DNA of 64,000 bases from Aurelia coerulea (taxonomy: Eukaryota > Cnidaria > Scyphozoa > Semaeostomeae > Ulmaridae), in NCBI GenBank assembly GCA_039566865.1, contig CM076958.1, positions 5,246,501 to 5,310,500 on the forward strand, read 5' to 3'. The position numbers were made by a program, and so were the translations under genes. Of this stretch, positions 60,201 to 64,000 are shown one piece after another; position 1 is the stretch's first letter, and every line of letters begins with the position of its first letter. The notes below the pieces were generated by a model that ran no database searches, was not told the DNA's origin, and worked only from the letters and a program-made list of their open reading frames with translations.

Positions 60201-61077
60201 CTTAGGGACAGGCTTATATTCCCATGAGCCTGTTCATATTATCATTATTTTTCAATATTGATATACAGGGTGTCGAATAATTTTCTTGGCACACCCTGTA
60301 TATCAACCATTGAGTAGGTGGCCATAACACAATGAAAATGAAATTGAAACGAAAGGAAATCCAGCATTTTAGTCTTCATTGCCTCCTCTGCTCCATGGAT
60401 ACACAGCCCTAGTTTCTCAGCACTTTTCATATCGATTCAAAACAGCTGGCATCATGGTGTATCATTTCACCACATGTCGCAAAAAATACTCTTGTTTGAA
60501 AAATCACAAAAATTTTATTACATGGCCGATCTTCAAATTTCCCATTTTTTTGCAAGTAGATCAAACACCAACGCATTTCCTCAGGTATGGCTGATCCTTG
60601 TGACTGGTTTTAGCAAATTCAGCTCTTTTGGGGCTGCCTGGTATTGAAGTTTGCTCAAAAAGCACTGATAATCACTTTCCATAACAAAGCATTTTTTGTA
60701 ACAAACGTGAGAGAGAAATAAAAGATAATTGCAGACTTTAACGATGATAAAAATTCTCAATATCATGGCTCTTAGGTAGGATTTTCGACGTTGCTTCGTG
60801 AGTAAAGCTCAGAATGAGGTTTTCCACGTGTAATTGTATACCCATTTATCAACAAAAACAAAAATTTTATCATTTTAACATATAGTTGGATCATTGACCA
60901 AAGTGATAAAAAAGGACACATCGAATTTTTGTGAGTTTTCAAACGGGAGTACTTATTTAAAAGGGAGTATTTTTTGGGATACCCGGTACAAGTAACGAGA
61001 TGCTTAACTCACCTGGCAGCTGTGAACACAGGAGCGCCGAAGTTGAGTGTCCCTTCGCCAGACAGCACAGTGGTACC
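32035..61077 (-). CDS. LARP4: La-related protein 4 (LARP4), 14 coding exons, start codon not found
   Basis: Cytoplasmic RNA-binding protein that binds poly(A) RNA and poly(A)-binding protein and stabilises mRNA. Exons in transcript order: 61013-61077, 57373-57749, 52372-52430, 50992-51040, 49135-49238, 48771-48881, 48173-48484, 47850-47895, 46746-47005, 45111-45239, 43833-43862, 37475-37522, 34379-34531, 32035-32745. They sum to 2454 bp (817 residues plus stop) with every phase matching. Near residue 11 is a PAM2-like LNFGAPVF. The La motif is about 119-200 (FSRENLVNDQYLVSQMDNDK), and an RRM-like domain about 205-275 with CEFAHNNSWYVTFDTEEDAQ. After it come GKPIMARIKAKTLL, Pro/Gln-rich sequence, a short LAPENFPALP motif, RPSYAQM and a Ser/Asn/Lys/Glu-rich tail with EQN repeats. 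It is longer than human LARP4 (about 724). The N-terminal exon is upstream or unrecognised. Confidence 0.95.
32746..34378 (-). other. LARP4 intron with LINE remnant
   Basis: It holds the plus-strand LINE remnant (33245-33930); otherwise nothing recognised. Confidence 0.7.
33245..33930 (+). pseudogene. LINE reverse-transcriptase C-terminal half, decayed
   Basis: Plus-strand translation in interrupted frames gives STRVSRAAGFLKHAKTFLPK and then ESLKTLYTGIVEPH. Further on come YCCSVWGCAG and VQKLQNCAAR, typical of the thumb/C-terminal part of LINE ORF2. The 3' end carries CTTTTGCTGAAGGGCAACCC and an AATTAAATGAATTG tail. It is opposite in strand to LARP4. Confidence 0.75.
34379..34531 (-). CDS. 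LARP4: LARP4 exon with duplicated acceptor region
   Basis: The acceptor is TACTTTTCCAG and the donor GTAAGT. It encodes TAMPPPYSYRRHIGSISGQ, then a Ser/Pro-rich end TPPLV, phase 0 at both ends. The first bases of the exon and the acceptor lie in a 98-bp tandem duplication. Confidence 0.88.
34521..34717. repeat. 98-bp tandem duplication spanning a LARP4 3' splice site
   Basis: The sequence around GCAATTATAAATTCTAAG occurs at 34551 and again at 34649. Both copies contain the splice junction: TTTTCCAG-ACTGCAATGCCGCC in the used copy and TTTTACAG-ACTACAATGCCGCT in the upstream copy. Confidence 0.93.
34532..37474 (-). other. LARP4 intron
   Basis: Apart from the 98-bp duplication, no element or gene was recognised. 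Plus-strand frames at 35622-35957 and 36488-36719 have no recognised motif. Confidence 0.6.
37475..37522 (-). CDS. LARP4: LARP4 16-codon exon
   Basis: The acceptor is TTTATTTTTCAG and the donor GTTTGT, which is weak. It encodes DLATNALNQVELLEEK, in phase with both neighbours. It is a plausible alternatively spliced cassette. Confidence 0.7.
37876..37930. repeat. TAA microsatellite
   Basis: Interrupted (AAT)n, following TGTAAATAAATCG, like a LINE 3' tail. Confidence 0.95.
38721..39307. mobile_element. 587-bp element with about 65-bp inverted repeats
   Basis: The left end TGGCATAACGGAAAAACCAG and the inverted right end TGGCATAACGGAGTAACCAG match inward through GGACCGGACCCTAACGGACC and CAGACTCCTGGG. 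A single end of the same family is at 43612-43680. The interior is non-coding. Confidence 0.85.
40038..41270 (-). CDS. Secreted serpin, inhibitory type
   Basis: Complete intronless 410-residue serine-protease-inhibitor-fold protein. The start at 41270 lies in AAGATGA. The first 16-17 residues (MKLLLGVLLVIGLACA) form a signal peptide, followed by a basic patch. Serpin landmarks are NIFFSPLSVYTALAMLKEGA near residue 50, TNAIYFKSKW near the middle, and FKVDKPFLYFIRD, ILFMGRVVDP at the end. The reactive-loop hinge EEGTEAAAAT (about 357-366) has the small residues at P12-P9 required for inhibitory serpins. With alpha-1-antitrypsin loop length, the P1-P1' pair would be T373-S374; an Arg sits at P3. 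The C-terminus has no ER-retention signal, so secretion is likely. It lies within a LARP4 intron on the same strand. The target protease cannot be read from sequence. Confidence 0.95.
   Translation of the reverse strand: MKLLLGVLLVIGLACARRSKPRRRNKMETATTDFAMNLYKIIAKSSDASKNIFFSPLSVYTALAMLKEGAKQNTAKELETAMRSSFLSKEYKNDVDWQIEIFEPFMKNKTLSIANRVWMQKNFCTPRCDNYLRTLNKKFDAKLEQLNFVKDPEGSRMRINKWVEENTNNKIKDLMPSGSINAMTRFVLTNAIYFKSKWANQFDKKSTRMENFDSISKSGVTRKRVPMMYQKGKFFSSGYFQSERYQLVELPYQRSDLSMVVIVPNGAADMKELEQNTLSANVIETMLTQLYEHPSTELDLYFPKFEITNDLDLRSYLQTMGLRDMFNRATADLSGIVGYRGMFVSDVKHKAYVKVDEEGTEAAAATGLDIRLTSLPFQFKVDKPFLYFIRDIKTGTILFMGRVVDPSAKM
41500..41860 (+). repeat. LINE 3' remnant and paired TAA/TTA arrays
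   Basis: A short frame AYLFKKRLKTFYFKLAF resembles the C-terminus of LINE ORF2. It is followed by TTGTAAAGCGCC and GCGCTATATAAG, then (TAA)n at 41708-41749 and (TTA)n at 41810-41860. The two arrays are complementary. Confidence 0.55.
42544..43470 (+). pseudogene. 5'-truncated LINE reverse transcriptase with a frameshift
   Basis: Plus-strand frame starting FDCLNRELLIAKLSAYGF contains GVSQGSVLGPLLFNIYLNDL and the catalytic CNYADDTTIY, then LLGVIFDKKLSF and SQFNYCPLVWMF. These are the palm and thumb of a CR1/jockey-type reverse transcriptase. The frame breaks at about 43215 by an apparent one-base deletion and continues as RITYKDMRSDFDTMLLRD to about 43480. It lacks the endonuclease and N-terminal motifs, so it is a dead-on-arrival copy, antisense to LARP4. 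Confidence 0.92.
43612..43680. repeat. Solo end of the 38721-39307 element family
   Basis: The sequence AAGGCATCACGGAATAACCA followed by GGACCCTAACGGATCAGACC matches the terminal repeat of that element. Confidence 0.7.
43833..43862 (-). CDS. LARP4: LARP4 10-codon exon
   Basis: The acceptor is CTATTTTCAG and the donor GTACAT. It encodes EKPLQTASLK, phase 0. The exon is short but bounded by good signals and needed to keep the total length in frame only as a multiple of three, so it may be a cassette. Confidence 0.65.
43986..44025 (-). ncRNA. Hammerhead-ribozyme-like motif
   Basis: On the minus strand: stem I UUGCU, then CUGAAGA, one U, a hairpin GUCC-UUGUA-GGC, GAAA, CUAG, then UC and the stem I partner AGCGG. 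The order and the GUC cleavage triplet match a type I hammerhead with a minimal stem III formed by the palindrome ACUAGU, as in dimer-forming retroelement hammerheads. The extra U before stem II deviates from the consensus. Activity is unknown. Confidence 0.45.
44046..44085 (+). ncRNA. Second, inverted copy of the hammerhead-like motif
   Basis: The plus strand reads TTGCAATGAAGA, T, GCCC-TAGT-GGGT, GAAAGTTGTCAGC. Stem II is better formed here, but CUGAAGA is changed to AUGAAGA and GAAAC to GAAAG. It lies head to head with 43986-44025. Confidence 0.35.
44228..45075. mobile_element. 848-bp inverted-repeat element with about 260-bp arms
   Basis: The left arm starts AATAAACTATGCACTTTTGG and the right arm ends with its complement. 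Pairing continues imperfectly through GATCAAAAAACG and GAATGGACAAAGAGAAAA near 44458 and 44825. The central part is unrelated. It ends about 35 bp from the LARP4 exon at 45111. Confidence 0.85.
45111..45239 (-). CDS. LARP4: LARP4 exon: LAPENFPALP motif
   Basis: The acceptor is TTTTCGTTAACAG and the donor GTAAGT. It encodes RLRQERERRQMEQNSPLESD and then NLTIDLAPENFPALPSPNSP. This resembles the F-D-L-L-A-S-N-F-P-P-L-P motif conserved in LARP4 proteins. Confidence 0.92.
45240..46745 (-). other. LARP4 intron with LINE remnant
   Basis: It contains a plus-strand LINE C-terminal remnant (45945-46260); otherwise featureless. Confidence 0.6.
45945..46260 (+). pseudogene. LINE C-terminal and 3' UTR remnant
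   Basis: The plus frame reads LVPDYLSHTFQKFCSRYSIR, then ISNGQKAFAFRGMKIWNEVS and SLSSFNNILKD, the usual ORF2 end. It is followed by the CACGGCCCCCTGAAAATAAG 3' motif also seen near 57090. Confidence 0.75.
46746..47005 (-). CDS. LARP4: LARP4 exon, basic/Asn-rich
   Basis: The acceptor is TTTTTTCATCAG and the donor GTTTGT. It encodes ITITGPRPFFATAKQRVQPK, then an Arg/Asn/Ser-rich stretch ending DEIVPRFQ. It enters in phase 1 and ends in phase 0. Confidence 0.88.
47006..47849 (-). other. LARP4 intron, nothing recognised
   Basis: No feature seen. Confidence 0.5.
47850..47895 (-). CDS. LARP4: LARP4 short exon
   Basis: The acceptor is TTACTTTCAG and the donor GTAAGT. It encodes MIQTSQYQPKNFVTP, in phase with both neighbours. 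Confidence 0.85.
48173..48484 (-). CDS. LARP4: LARP4 exon: end of RRM and Pro/Gln-rich region
   Basis: The acceptor is TTGTTTGTCAG and the donor GTACGT. It encodes AYRYLREDVRNFRGKPIMAR followed by IKAKTLLSRSTLM, the end of the RRM-like domain (human counterpart has the same GKPIMARIKA). A Pro/Gln/Ser-rich linker follows. Confidence 0.96.
48771..48881 (-). CDS. LARP4: LARP4 exon: RRM-like core
   Basis: The acceptor is CTTACTTCCAG and the donor GTAATT. It encodes EIEDLFNSPNCPKYINCEFA followed by HNNSWYVTFDTEEDAQK, the middle of the RRM-like domain. Confidence 0.96.
49135..49238 (-). CDS. LARP4: LARP4 exon: link of La motif to RRM
   Basis: The acceptor is TTTCATTATAG and the donor GTTCGT. It encodes DSQHIQLDESGEKVRANVKR followed by CIVILREIPDSTPIQ; the CIVILREIP strand is the first strand of the RRM. 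Confidence 0.96.
49239..50991 (-). other. LARP4 intron
   Basis: It holds a relative of the 1502-1982 MITE (about 49408-49560), an unexplained 213-codon plus-strand open frame (49558-50199) and the 50482-50978 element. No other feature. Confidence 0.6.
50482..50978. mobile_element. Inverted-repeat element with TTTCATAAGAAAC ends
   Basis: The left end ACGCGTTTTTTCATAAGAAA and the inverted right end ACACGTATTTTATAAGAAAC match. AAGAAAC motifs recur within. TA flanks both sides. It stops 12 bp short of the LARP4 donor at 50991-50990. A second member is at 52519-53308. Confidence 0.7.
50992..51040 (-). CDS. LARP4: LARP4 exon: IKKLTSDLDLIAEALK
   Basis: The acceptor is CCCATCTCATAG and the donor GTAAAA. 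It encodes a La-motif helix; human LARP4 has IKKLTTDPDLILEVL in the same place. Confidence 0.96.
51041..52371 (-). other. LARP4 intron with repeat family copies
   Basis: It contains the CCTTTTAG inverted-repeat element (51449-51619) and the 51660-51995 copy of the repeat also found at 21700-22035. Confidence 0.6.
51449..51619. repeat. Inverted-repeat element, CCTTTTAG family
   Basis: It starts CCTTTTAGCCACTCTAG and ends with CTAAAAGG; the inner ATCGAGCGATATTTTTATAC pairs with GTATCAAAATATCGTTCGAT. It is the same family as 27577-27741. Confidence 0.7.
52372..52430 (-). CDS. LARP4: LARP4 exon: SQMDNDKFVPIATVARFNQ
   Basis: The acceptor is TCAATTTCAG and the donor GTGAGC. Joined to the previous exon it forms YLVSQMDNDKFVPI, the La-motif core that matches YLISQMDSDQFIPI of human LARP4. 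Confidence 0.97.
52519..53308. mobile_element. Inverted-repeat element, second TTTCATAAGAAAC member
   Basis: The left end CATGTATTTTTTCATAAGAA and the inverted right end CACGTATTTTTGTAAGAAAC match; inner AAGTTTCTT motifs recur. It is longer than the 50482-50978 copy. Confidence 0.65.
53467..55519. mobile_element. 2.05-kb foldback element with 0.9-1.0 kb arms and internal minisatellites
   Basis: The ends ATGTCCCGCCATATGGGACA and the inverted ATGCCCCGCCATATGGGACA bound two nearly identical inverted arms (about 53467-54445 and 54615-55519). Each arm carries, from the outside inwards: a 70-bp tandem unit (three copies left, from 53481, 53551 and 53621; two right), a 28-bp unit with ATATATAAGGTC and AACTTTGTTTGC (about four to five copies), and a coding-like stretch. 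That stretch contains DELVGNIISHPSFQETLNTV and, in another frame, EQHSDSAPEQDSDSEQDSQL. The centre holds a further inverted copy of the arm interior. Target duplication is not certain (AAAAGG occurs near both ends). No transposase motif was recognised. Confidence 0.9.
55621..55950. mobile_element. Degenerate TTAA-flanked element related to 20785-21216
   Basis: The right end GGACCCTGGGTAACAATGGC TCT is followed by TTAA (55951-55954). The left end AAGAGAACTGTCAC is preceded by TTAA (55617-55620). It lacks the nested palindromic insert of its relative. Confidence 0.55.
56700..57288 (+). pseudogene. LINE C-terminal remnant with TAA tail
   Basis: Interrupted plus frames read SISIRFDRSVMIYKIL, LRSVHSAHTC, KSFQFPAMKDWNHIPVDIRE and LNSFLKK-stop. 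A 3' UTR with GGCCCCCTGGAAGAGCAG and a (TAA)n array at 57241-57288 follow. It lies just 3' (in LARP4 orientation) of the exon at 57373. Confidence 0.75.
57373..57749 (-). CDS. LARP4: LARP4 exon: N-terminal linker and start of La motif
   Basis: The acceptor is TTTTACCTTGCAG and the donor GTATGT. It begins SMNPAVAVKGQDTRADKWKA, continues through a Pro/Ser/Glu-rich acidic linker, and ends with the La-motif opening LKRLILIQFEYYFSRENLVN. It could contain an internal start (ATG at 57744-57742), but the upstream PAM2 exon joins it in phase. Confidence 0.96.
57750..61012 (-). other. LARP4 intron
   Basis: It contains a T19 tract (58661-58679), a diverged relative of the 1502-1982 MITE (about 59290-59710), a small mariner-end palindrome (60258-60306) and a CCGGGTATCCCAAAAAATAC element end near 60965-60989. 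Confidence 0.6.
60258..60306. repeat. Small palindrome with mariner-like CAGGGTGTC ends
   Basis: TTGATATACAGGGTGTC pairs with the inverted copy GACACCCTGTATATCAA allowing mismatches. It is probably two ends of a mariner-type element joined after internal deletion. Confidence 0.7.
61013..61077 (-). CDS. LARP4: LARP4 exon with PAM2-like motif (first exon found)
   Basis: The acceptor is ATTATTTTTAG and the donor GTGAGT. It encodes GTTVLSGEGTLNFGAPVFTA, with the L-N-x-x-A-x-x-F pattern that binds the MLLE domain of poly(A)-binding protein. It starts in phase 0, so at least one upstream exon with the start codon is missing from the model. Confidence 0.85.
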
Positions 61078-61199
61078 CTAAAAATAATTGAAAACAATTG
61101 TTATGACTATATGCATGATTAAGCTGGAACAATATATTGGTAACAAAGAAACAATAGAGCGGATGAAAAACGAACGAGAAATAGACATAAAAAGATATT

Positions 61200-61571
61200 G
61201 GCTGCGGTCACACTACTGTATTCTCCCGTTGTGATATGAATTGCTTCATTTTTTTGCAATTTGTTCTTGTCGCCAAAAAGTACGGCAACATAACGGTACA
61301 ATGACACCCGGTCACACAGTGATATGATCATGTGACAACTACGCAAGGCTGCGATTGGTTCATTCTCCAAAACAACGCTAAAACATAGCTCGGGACCTTG
61401 TTTTGCCCGTTGTTTTGCATCTGATTGTTTTCTTATAGAATCAGCTCTCAGGACCAAAGCGCTGTAACAGCGCTATAAGTGAAAACGAAATGCGGTCACA
61501 TATCACAGCGTAGTTAACCCGTTGTTTTGAAGGTATACAACGAGGTAAAAACGTCTAGTGTGACCGCAGCC
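61200..61571. mobile_element. 372-bp MITE with GGCTGCGGTCACACTA ends
   Basis: The ends GGCTGCGGTCACACTA and TAGTGTGACCGCAGCC are perfect inverted copies. ATT flanks both sides (61197-61199 and 61572-61574). Inner AACGGTACAATG and CGTTGTTTT motifs partly repeat. Non-coding. Confidence 0.9.
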
Positions 61572-61721
61572 ATTGATGCACACTTTCAAGTTATTCTGTT
61601 TACTTCAGCATTGAAAAATATGTGTTGGAAAGGTGCATAACGAGTCTCCAGACCGCATCTCTAAAATGTGGTCACTCATGTGGATGCGAAAATTTGTCGT
61701 TTGCCATTTAAGTTGGAACAA

Positions 61722-61775
61722 ATTGAGTTGCTCTAAAGATGCGCTAGTGGGCGAAACTAGTCAGCACTGGAAGAG
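61722..61775 (+). ncRNA. Third hammerhead-like motif
   Basis: The plus strand reads TTGCTCTAAAGATGCGCTAG followed by TGGGCGAAACTAGTCAGC. The stem I (GCT/AGC), GAAAC, palindromic CTAG and GTC are kept, but CUGAAGA is changed to CUAAAGA. It is the same family as 43986-44025. Confidence 0.35.
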
Positions 61776-62051
61776 AAAACGCGCAAAAGACCAAATCGAT
61801 GCCCTTTTTGAGTAGTTAAGCTATTTTGGAACAAATTGTTGGAACAAATATGCACTACCATTGATTGGGTGGGGGCATTGCCCTCAATGGTAATATTTAG
61901 CAAGGCTGACTTGTTCGGTGTTTTGCTAATGCTTTGGAAGGTTCTGCTTCAAATCTAGGAAGATGCTTGCAAAGAAGAATAATGAAATAATACAAAACGC
62001 GGTGAAAACCGTTGAGAATAAATAGTATGCATAGTCTATATGAATGGCAAC

Positions 62052-62081
62052 ATTTCACTTCAGCATTCAAGGCTTCTTCAG
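62052..62081 (-). repeat. Fourth CTGANGA-hairpin-GAAA motif
   Basis: On the minus strand: CTGAAGA, A, then CTT-GAATGCTG-AAG hairpin and TGAAAT. The architecture is like the other hammerhead-like sites but the sequence and loop differ. Confidence 0.3.
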
Positions 62082-62410
62082 AACTGAAACTGAAAATATC
62101 TAGTTGCTGTATAAGCCTAGTTTGAAATTAACCGATCCTTGAGGTAGAGTGGTTGTTTTTATGAAGTACTGAGTACTGAGTTTTTATGAAGGAACAAGAT
62201 TGGTTGTTTTTATGGAGTACTTTCAAACACAAGAGAGGGAGACGTACTCAAGAGGTGCTATCAATGAAATCTATCAGAGTTTTTCGTTGTTTATGTTGAT
62301 TAAAACGAGCGGGTGCAATGCCACTTTTCTTGCTATCCACTCAGAAAATTGAGCATCCACCTATTCTCTGTCAAGCATTAAAAGTTGTTGATTTTCTGAG
62401 CTATTTTCAC

Positions 62411-62440
62411 TTTCATTCATTCATTCATTCATTCATTCAC
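62411..62440. repeat. TTCA microsatellite
   Basis: About seven TTCA units. Confidence 0.95.
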
Positions 62441-63238
62441 ACATGCCTCGTTGTTTTTCATGTCAATACCATATTTCGGAGCAGGCCTACGCACAATCTG
62501 CCTCGAGTCTGTCAAACAGAAAAACAAGTGTGGTTTTGAGCAGGTGCTGCCAAAAAGAAGCAAATGCTTAATATTGAAGTTATAAAACGGAACACAGAAG
62601 ACCAGTGCATCATTTAGGGGACTCAAACGCGATATGCTTATGCTAATAAGCAATTGGGATTATTGACGTCAAAGAAATGTGGCCGAAGCCTGATTCAACA
62701 GTGCCTGTTCATTCATACTGCAACAGGAAAGTGCTATTTTACTTGAACGATTCAGAACAAAAGGAAGAAAGATTCGAGTCTGATCTATTCATTACTTGCT
62801 GATAATGTCGAACTGTCTTTACTGGTGGATTTTTTTTAATAAATGATATCAAAGAGCACATGTTTGTCACCTTGATCTAAATTCTACATTCTTTTACTTG
62901 ATGAAAGGGGCAGGAAAGCCGCAAACCCTCTGTATATTTCAGGTCTTCGAAGCAAATAGCGTAAATGGCTATTATGTCCTGTTCAAATCCTACCCTGACC
63001 CCCCGGGACAACGCAGGGCATTTGCTCAAAAATATTCCTGGCCCACCGGGCATTTGACCGTAAATTTACCCAAACCTCCCCCTCGGAATAAGCCCCATGT
63101 CTGCATGCTCAAGCTTTTACGGTTCTCCTCTAATAAAAATGTTTTTACGGATAAGTTTTGGCGCAAGCCTAACATTTTGTGAAACCCGCTCTCTCCCTTT
63201 TGGGTCTTGGCAAATTTCTGGAGTCATCAACGATACAT

Positions 63239-63274
63239 GTAGCCTACGCGTAAACCAGTCTACGCGTAGGCTAC
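63239..63274. repeat. Perfect 14-bp hairpin
   Basis: GTAGCCTACGCGTA, an 8-base loop, and TACGCGTAGGCTAC. It lies just left of the 63346-63715 MITE. Confidence 0.9.
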
Positions 63275-63345
63275 GATACAAGACGAGATTTAATGAATAA
63301 TCTCAAATTCAAATATTTCAAAGCAAGCTTACATTCGTTGATTAA

Positions 63346-63715
63346 GACTGCGTTCACACGATGCCGGCTCATTTTGAAAACGGAGAAAAATGTGACGGTA
63401 GCAAAATTTGAGCTAGCGTTCACACGATACCGGCAAACTTTCGAAAACGCCAGAAATTGTGATGGCAATAAACTCTTTGCAAACTCCACGAGAATGAGGT
63501 TGGATTTTCGCGCCGAAGCCAATCAGTCTCGTTTCGAAAGCGTTGAAAAATGTTCCGTTTTCCGCCGTTTTCGTCATTTTCGAGTGTCGTCGTTTTCGAA
63601 TCTACCGTTTTCAAAATCTGCCGGCAAAAAATGTGCCGTTTTCGTGTGAACGGGAGGCCTATCCGTCACATTTTTCACCGTTTTCAAAATGTGCTGGCAA
63701 CGTGTGAACGCAGTC
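63346..63715. mobile_element. 370-bp MITE with GACTGCGTTCACACG ends and TAA duplication
   Basis: The left end GACTGCGTTCACACGATGCC and the inverted right end GACTGCGTTCACACGTTGCC match for about 53 bp with few changes, through TTTTGAAAACGG and AAAAATGTGACGG. TAA flanks both sides (63343-63345 and 63716-63718). The terminal motif GTTCACACGA also recurs internally at about 63418. A lone relative end lies near 38024. Confidence 0.9.
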
Positions 63716-64000
63716 TAAATCTGGTTCAAAGTGCTTTTCGCAGATTAACACGTTCTCATTTGAATATACTCATTTTCAAGAAACTTTACTTTGTGATTTG
63801 GTTCTTAACTGTAATTCTTGGCTCAAATAGAAGTCTTTGATGGACTCAATGTTATGCTTTACCATAAAAATTGGGCCCAAACTTAAAAGATCCTACTACT
63901 AACTACAAACTTTGGAGTTGAGCTCCTTTTAAAAAGATGAGTGTGGCGTTTAACGTCTTCTCCGTTCTTGGCTCTTCTCGTTAATCGGAGCCTTTACTTT

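Larger units (their letters stand above)
61078..64000. other. LARP4 upstream intron or promoter side, with MITEs
   Basis: No start-codon exon for LARP4 was identified. It contains two GRCTGCG-ended MITEs, a hammerhead-like pair (61722-61775, 62052-62081), a TTCA array (62411-62440) and a 14-bp perfect hairpin (63239-63274). Confidence 0.6.

Noticed and set aside
62981..63003. GTTCAAATCC, resembling a tRNA T-arm
   Set aside because: No acceptor or anticodon stem could be formed around it; no tRNA gene was found in the window.

Overview
This is a eukaryotic, AT-rich, intron-rich and repeat-rich genomic window. The genes, the dense MITE and LINE content and the cnidarian-like repeat types suggest an anthozoan cnidarian, probably a stony coral; that is inference, because no marker fixes the species. 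Nothing prokaryotic (operons, ribosome binding sites, CRISPR) is present.

Left part (437-8500, + strand): the last seven coding exons of a voltage-gated calcium channel beta subunit (CACNB). They cover the end of the HOOK region, the whole guanylate-kinase-like domain and a short C-terminal tail; the SH3 exons lie before the window. All splice sites are GT/AG and all phases join. The introns carry several MITEs, one inside another.

Middle part (8501-32021): no convincing protein gene. It holds an approximately 3.2 kb tandem array of a 72-bp unit (12850-16085), a well-preserved U2 snRNA gene on the minus strand (17105-17291), decayed LINE reverse-transcriptase pieces, several MITEs with recognisable target-site duplications, homopolymer tracts and one unrecognised coding-like remnant (23784-24130).

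Right part (32035-61077, - strand): 14 coding exons of LARP4, an RNA-binding protein acting with poly(A)-binding protein on mRNA. They encode a PAM2-type motif, a La motif, an RRM-like domain and a low-complexity C-terminal half. The exons sum to 2454 bp, exactly divisible by three, which supports the model; the start codon is not identified. One LARP4 intron (37523-43832) contains a complete intronless secreted serpin on the same strand (40038-41270) and a truncated LINE. Other LARP4 introns hold a 2 kb foldback element (53467-55519), an 848-bp inverted-repeat element (44228-45075), TTAA-flanked elements and hammerhead-ribozyme-like motifs.

The genes do not form a pathway: calcium-channel regulation, mRNA stability control, splicing RNA and protease inhibition are simply neighbours. 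The most interesting signals are in the repeats: recurrent CTGANGA-hairpin-GAAA motifs, the foldback element with two internal minisatellites, nested MITEs, and a duplicated 3' splice site in LARP4.
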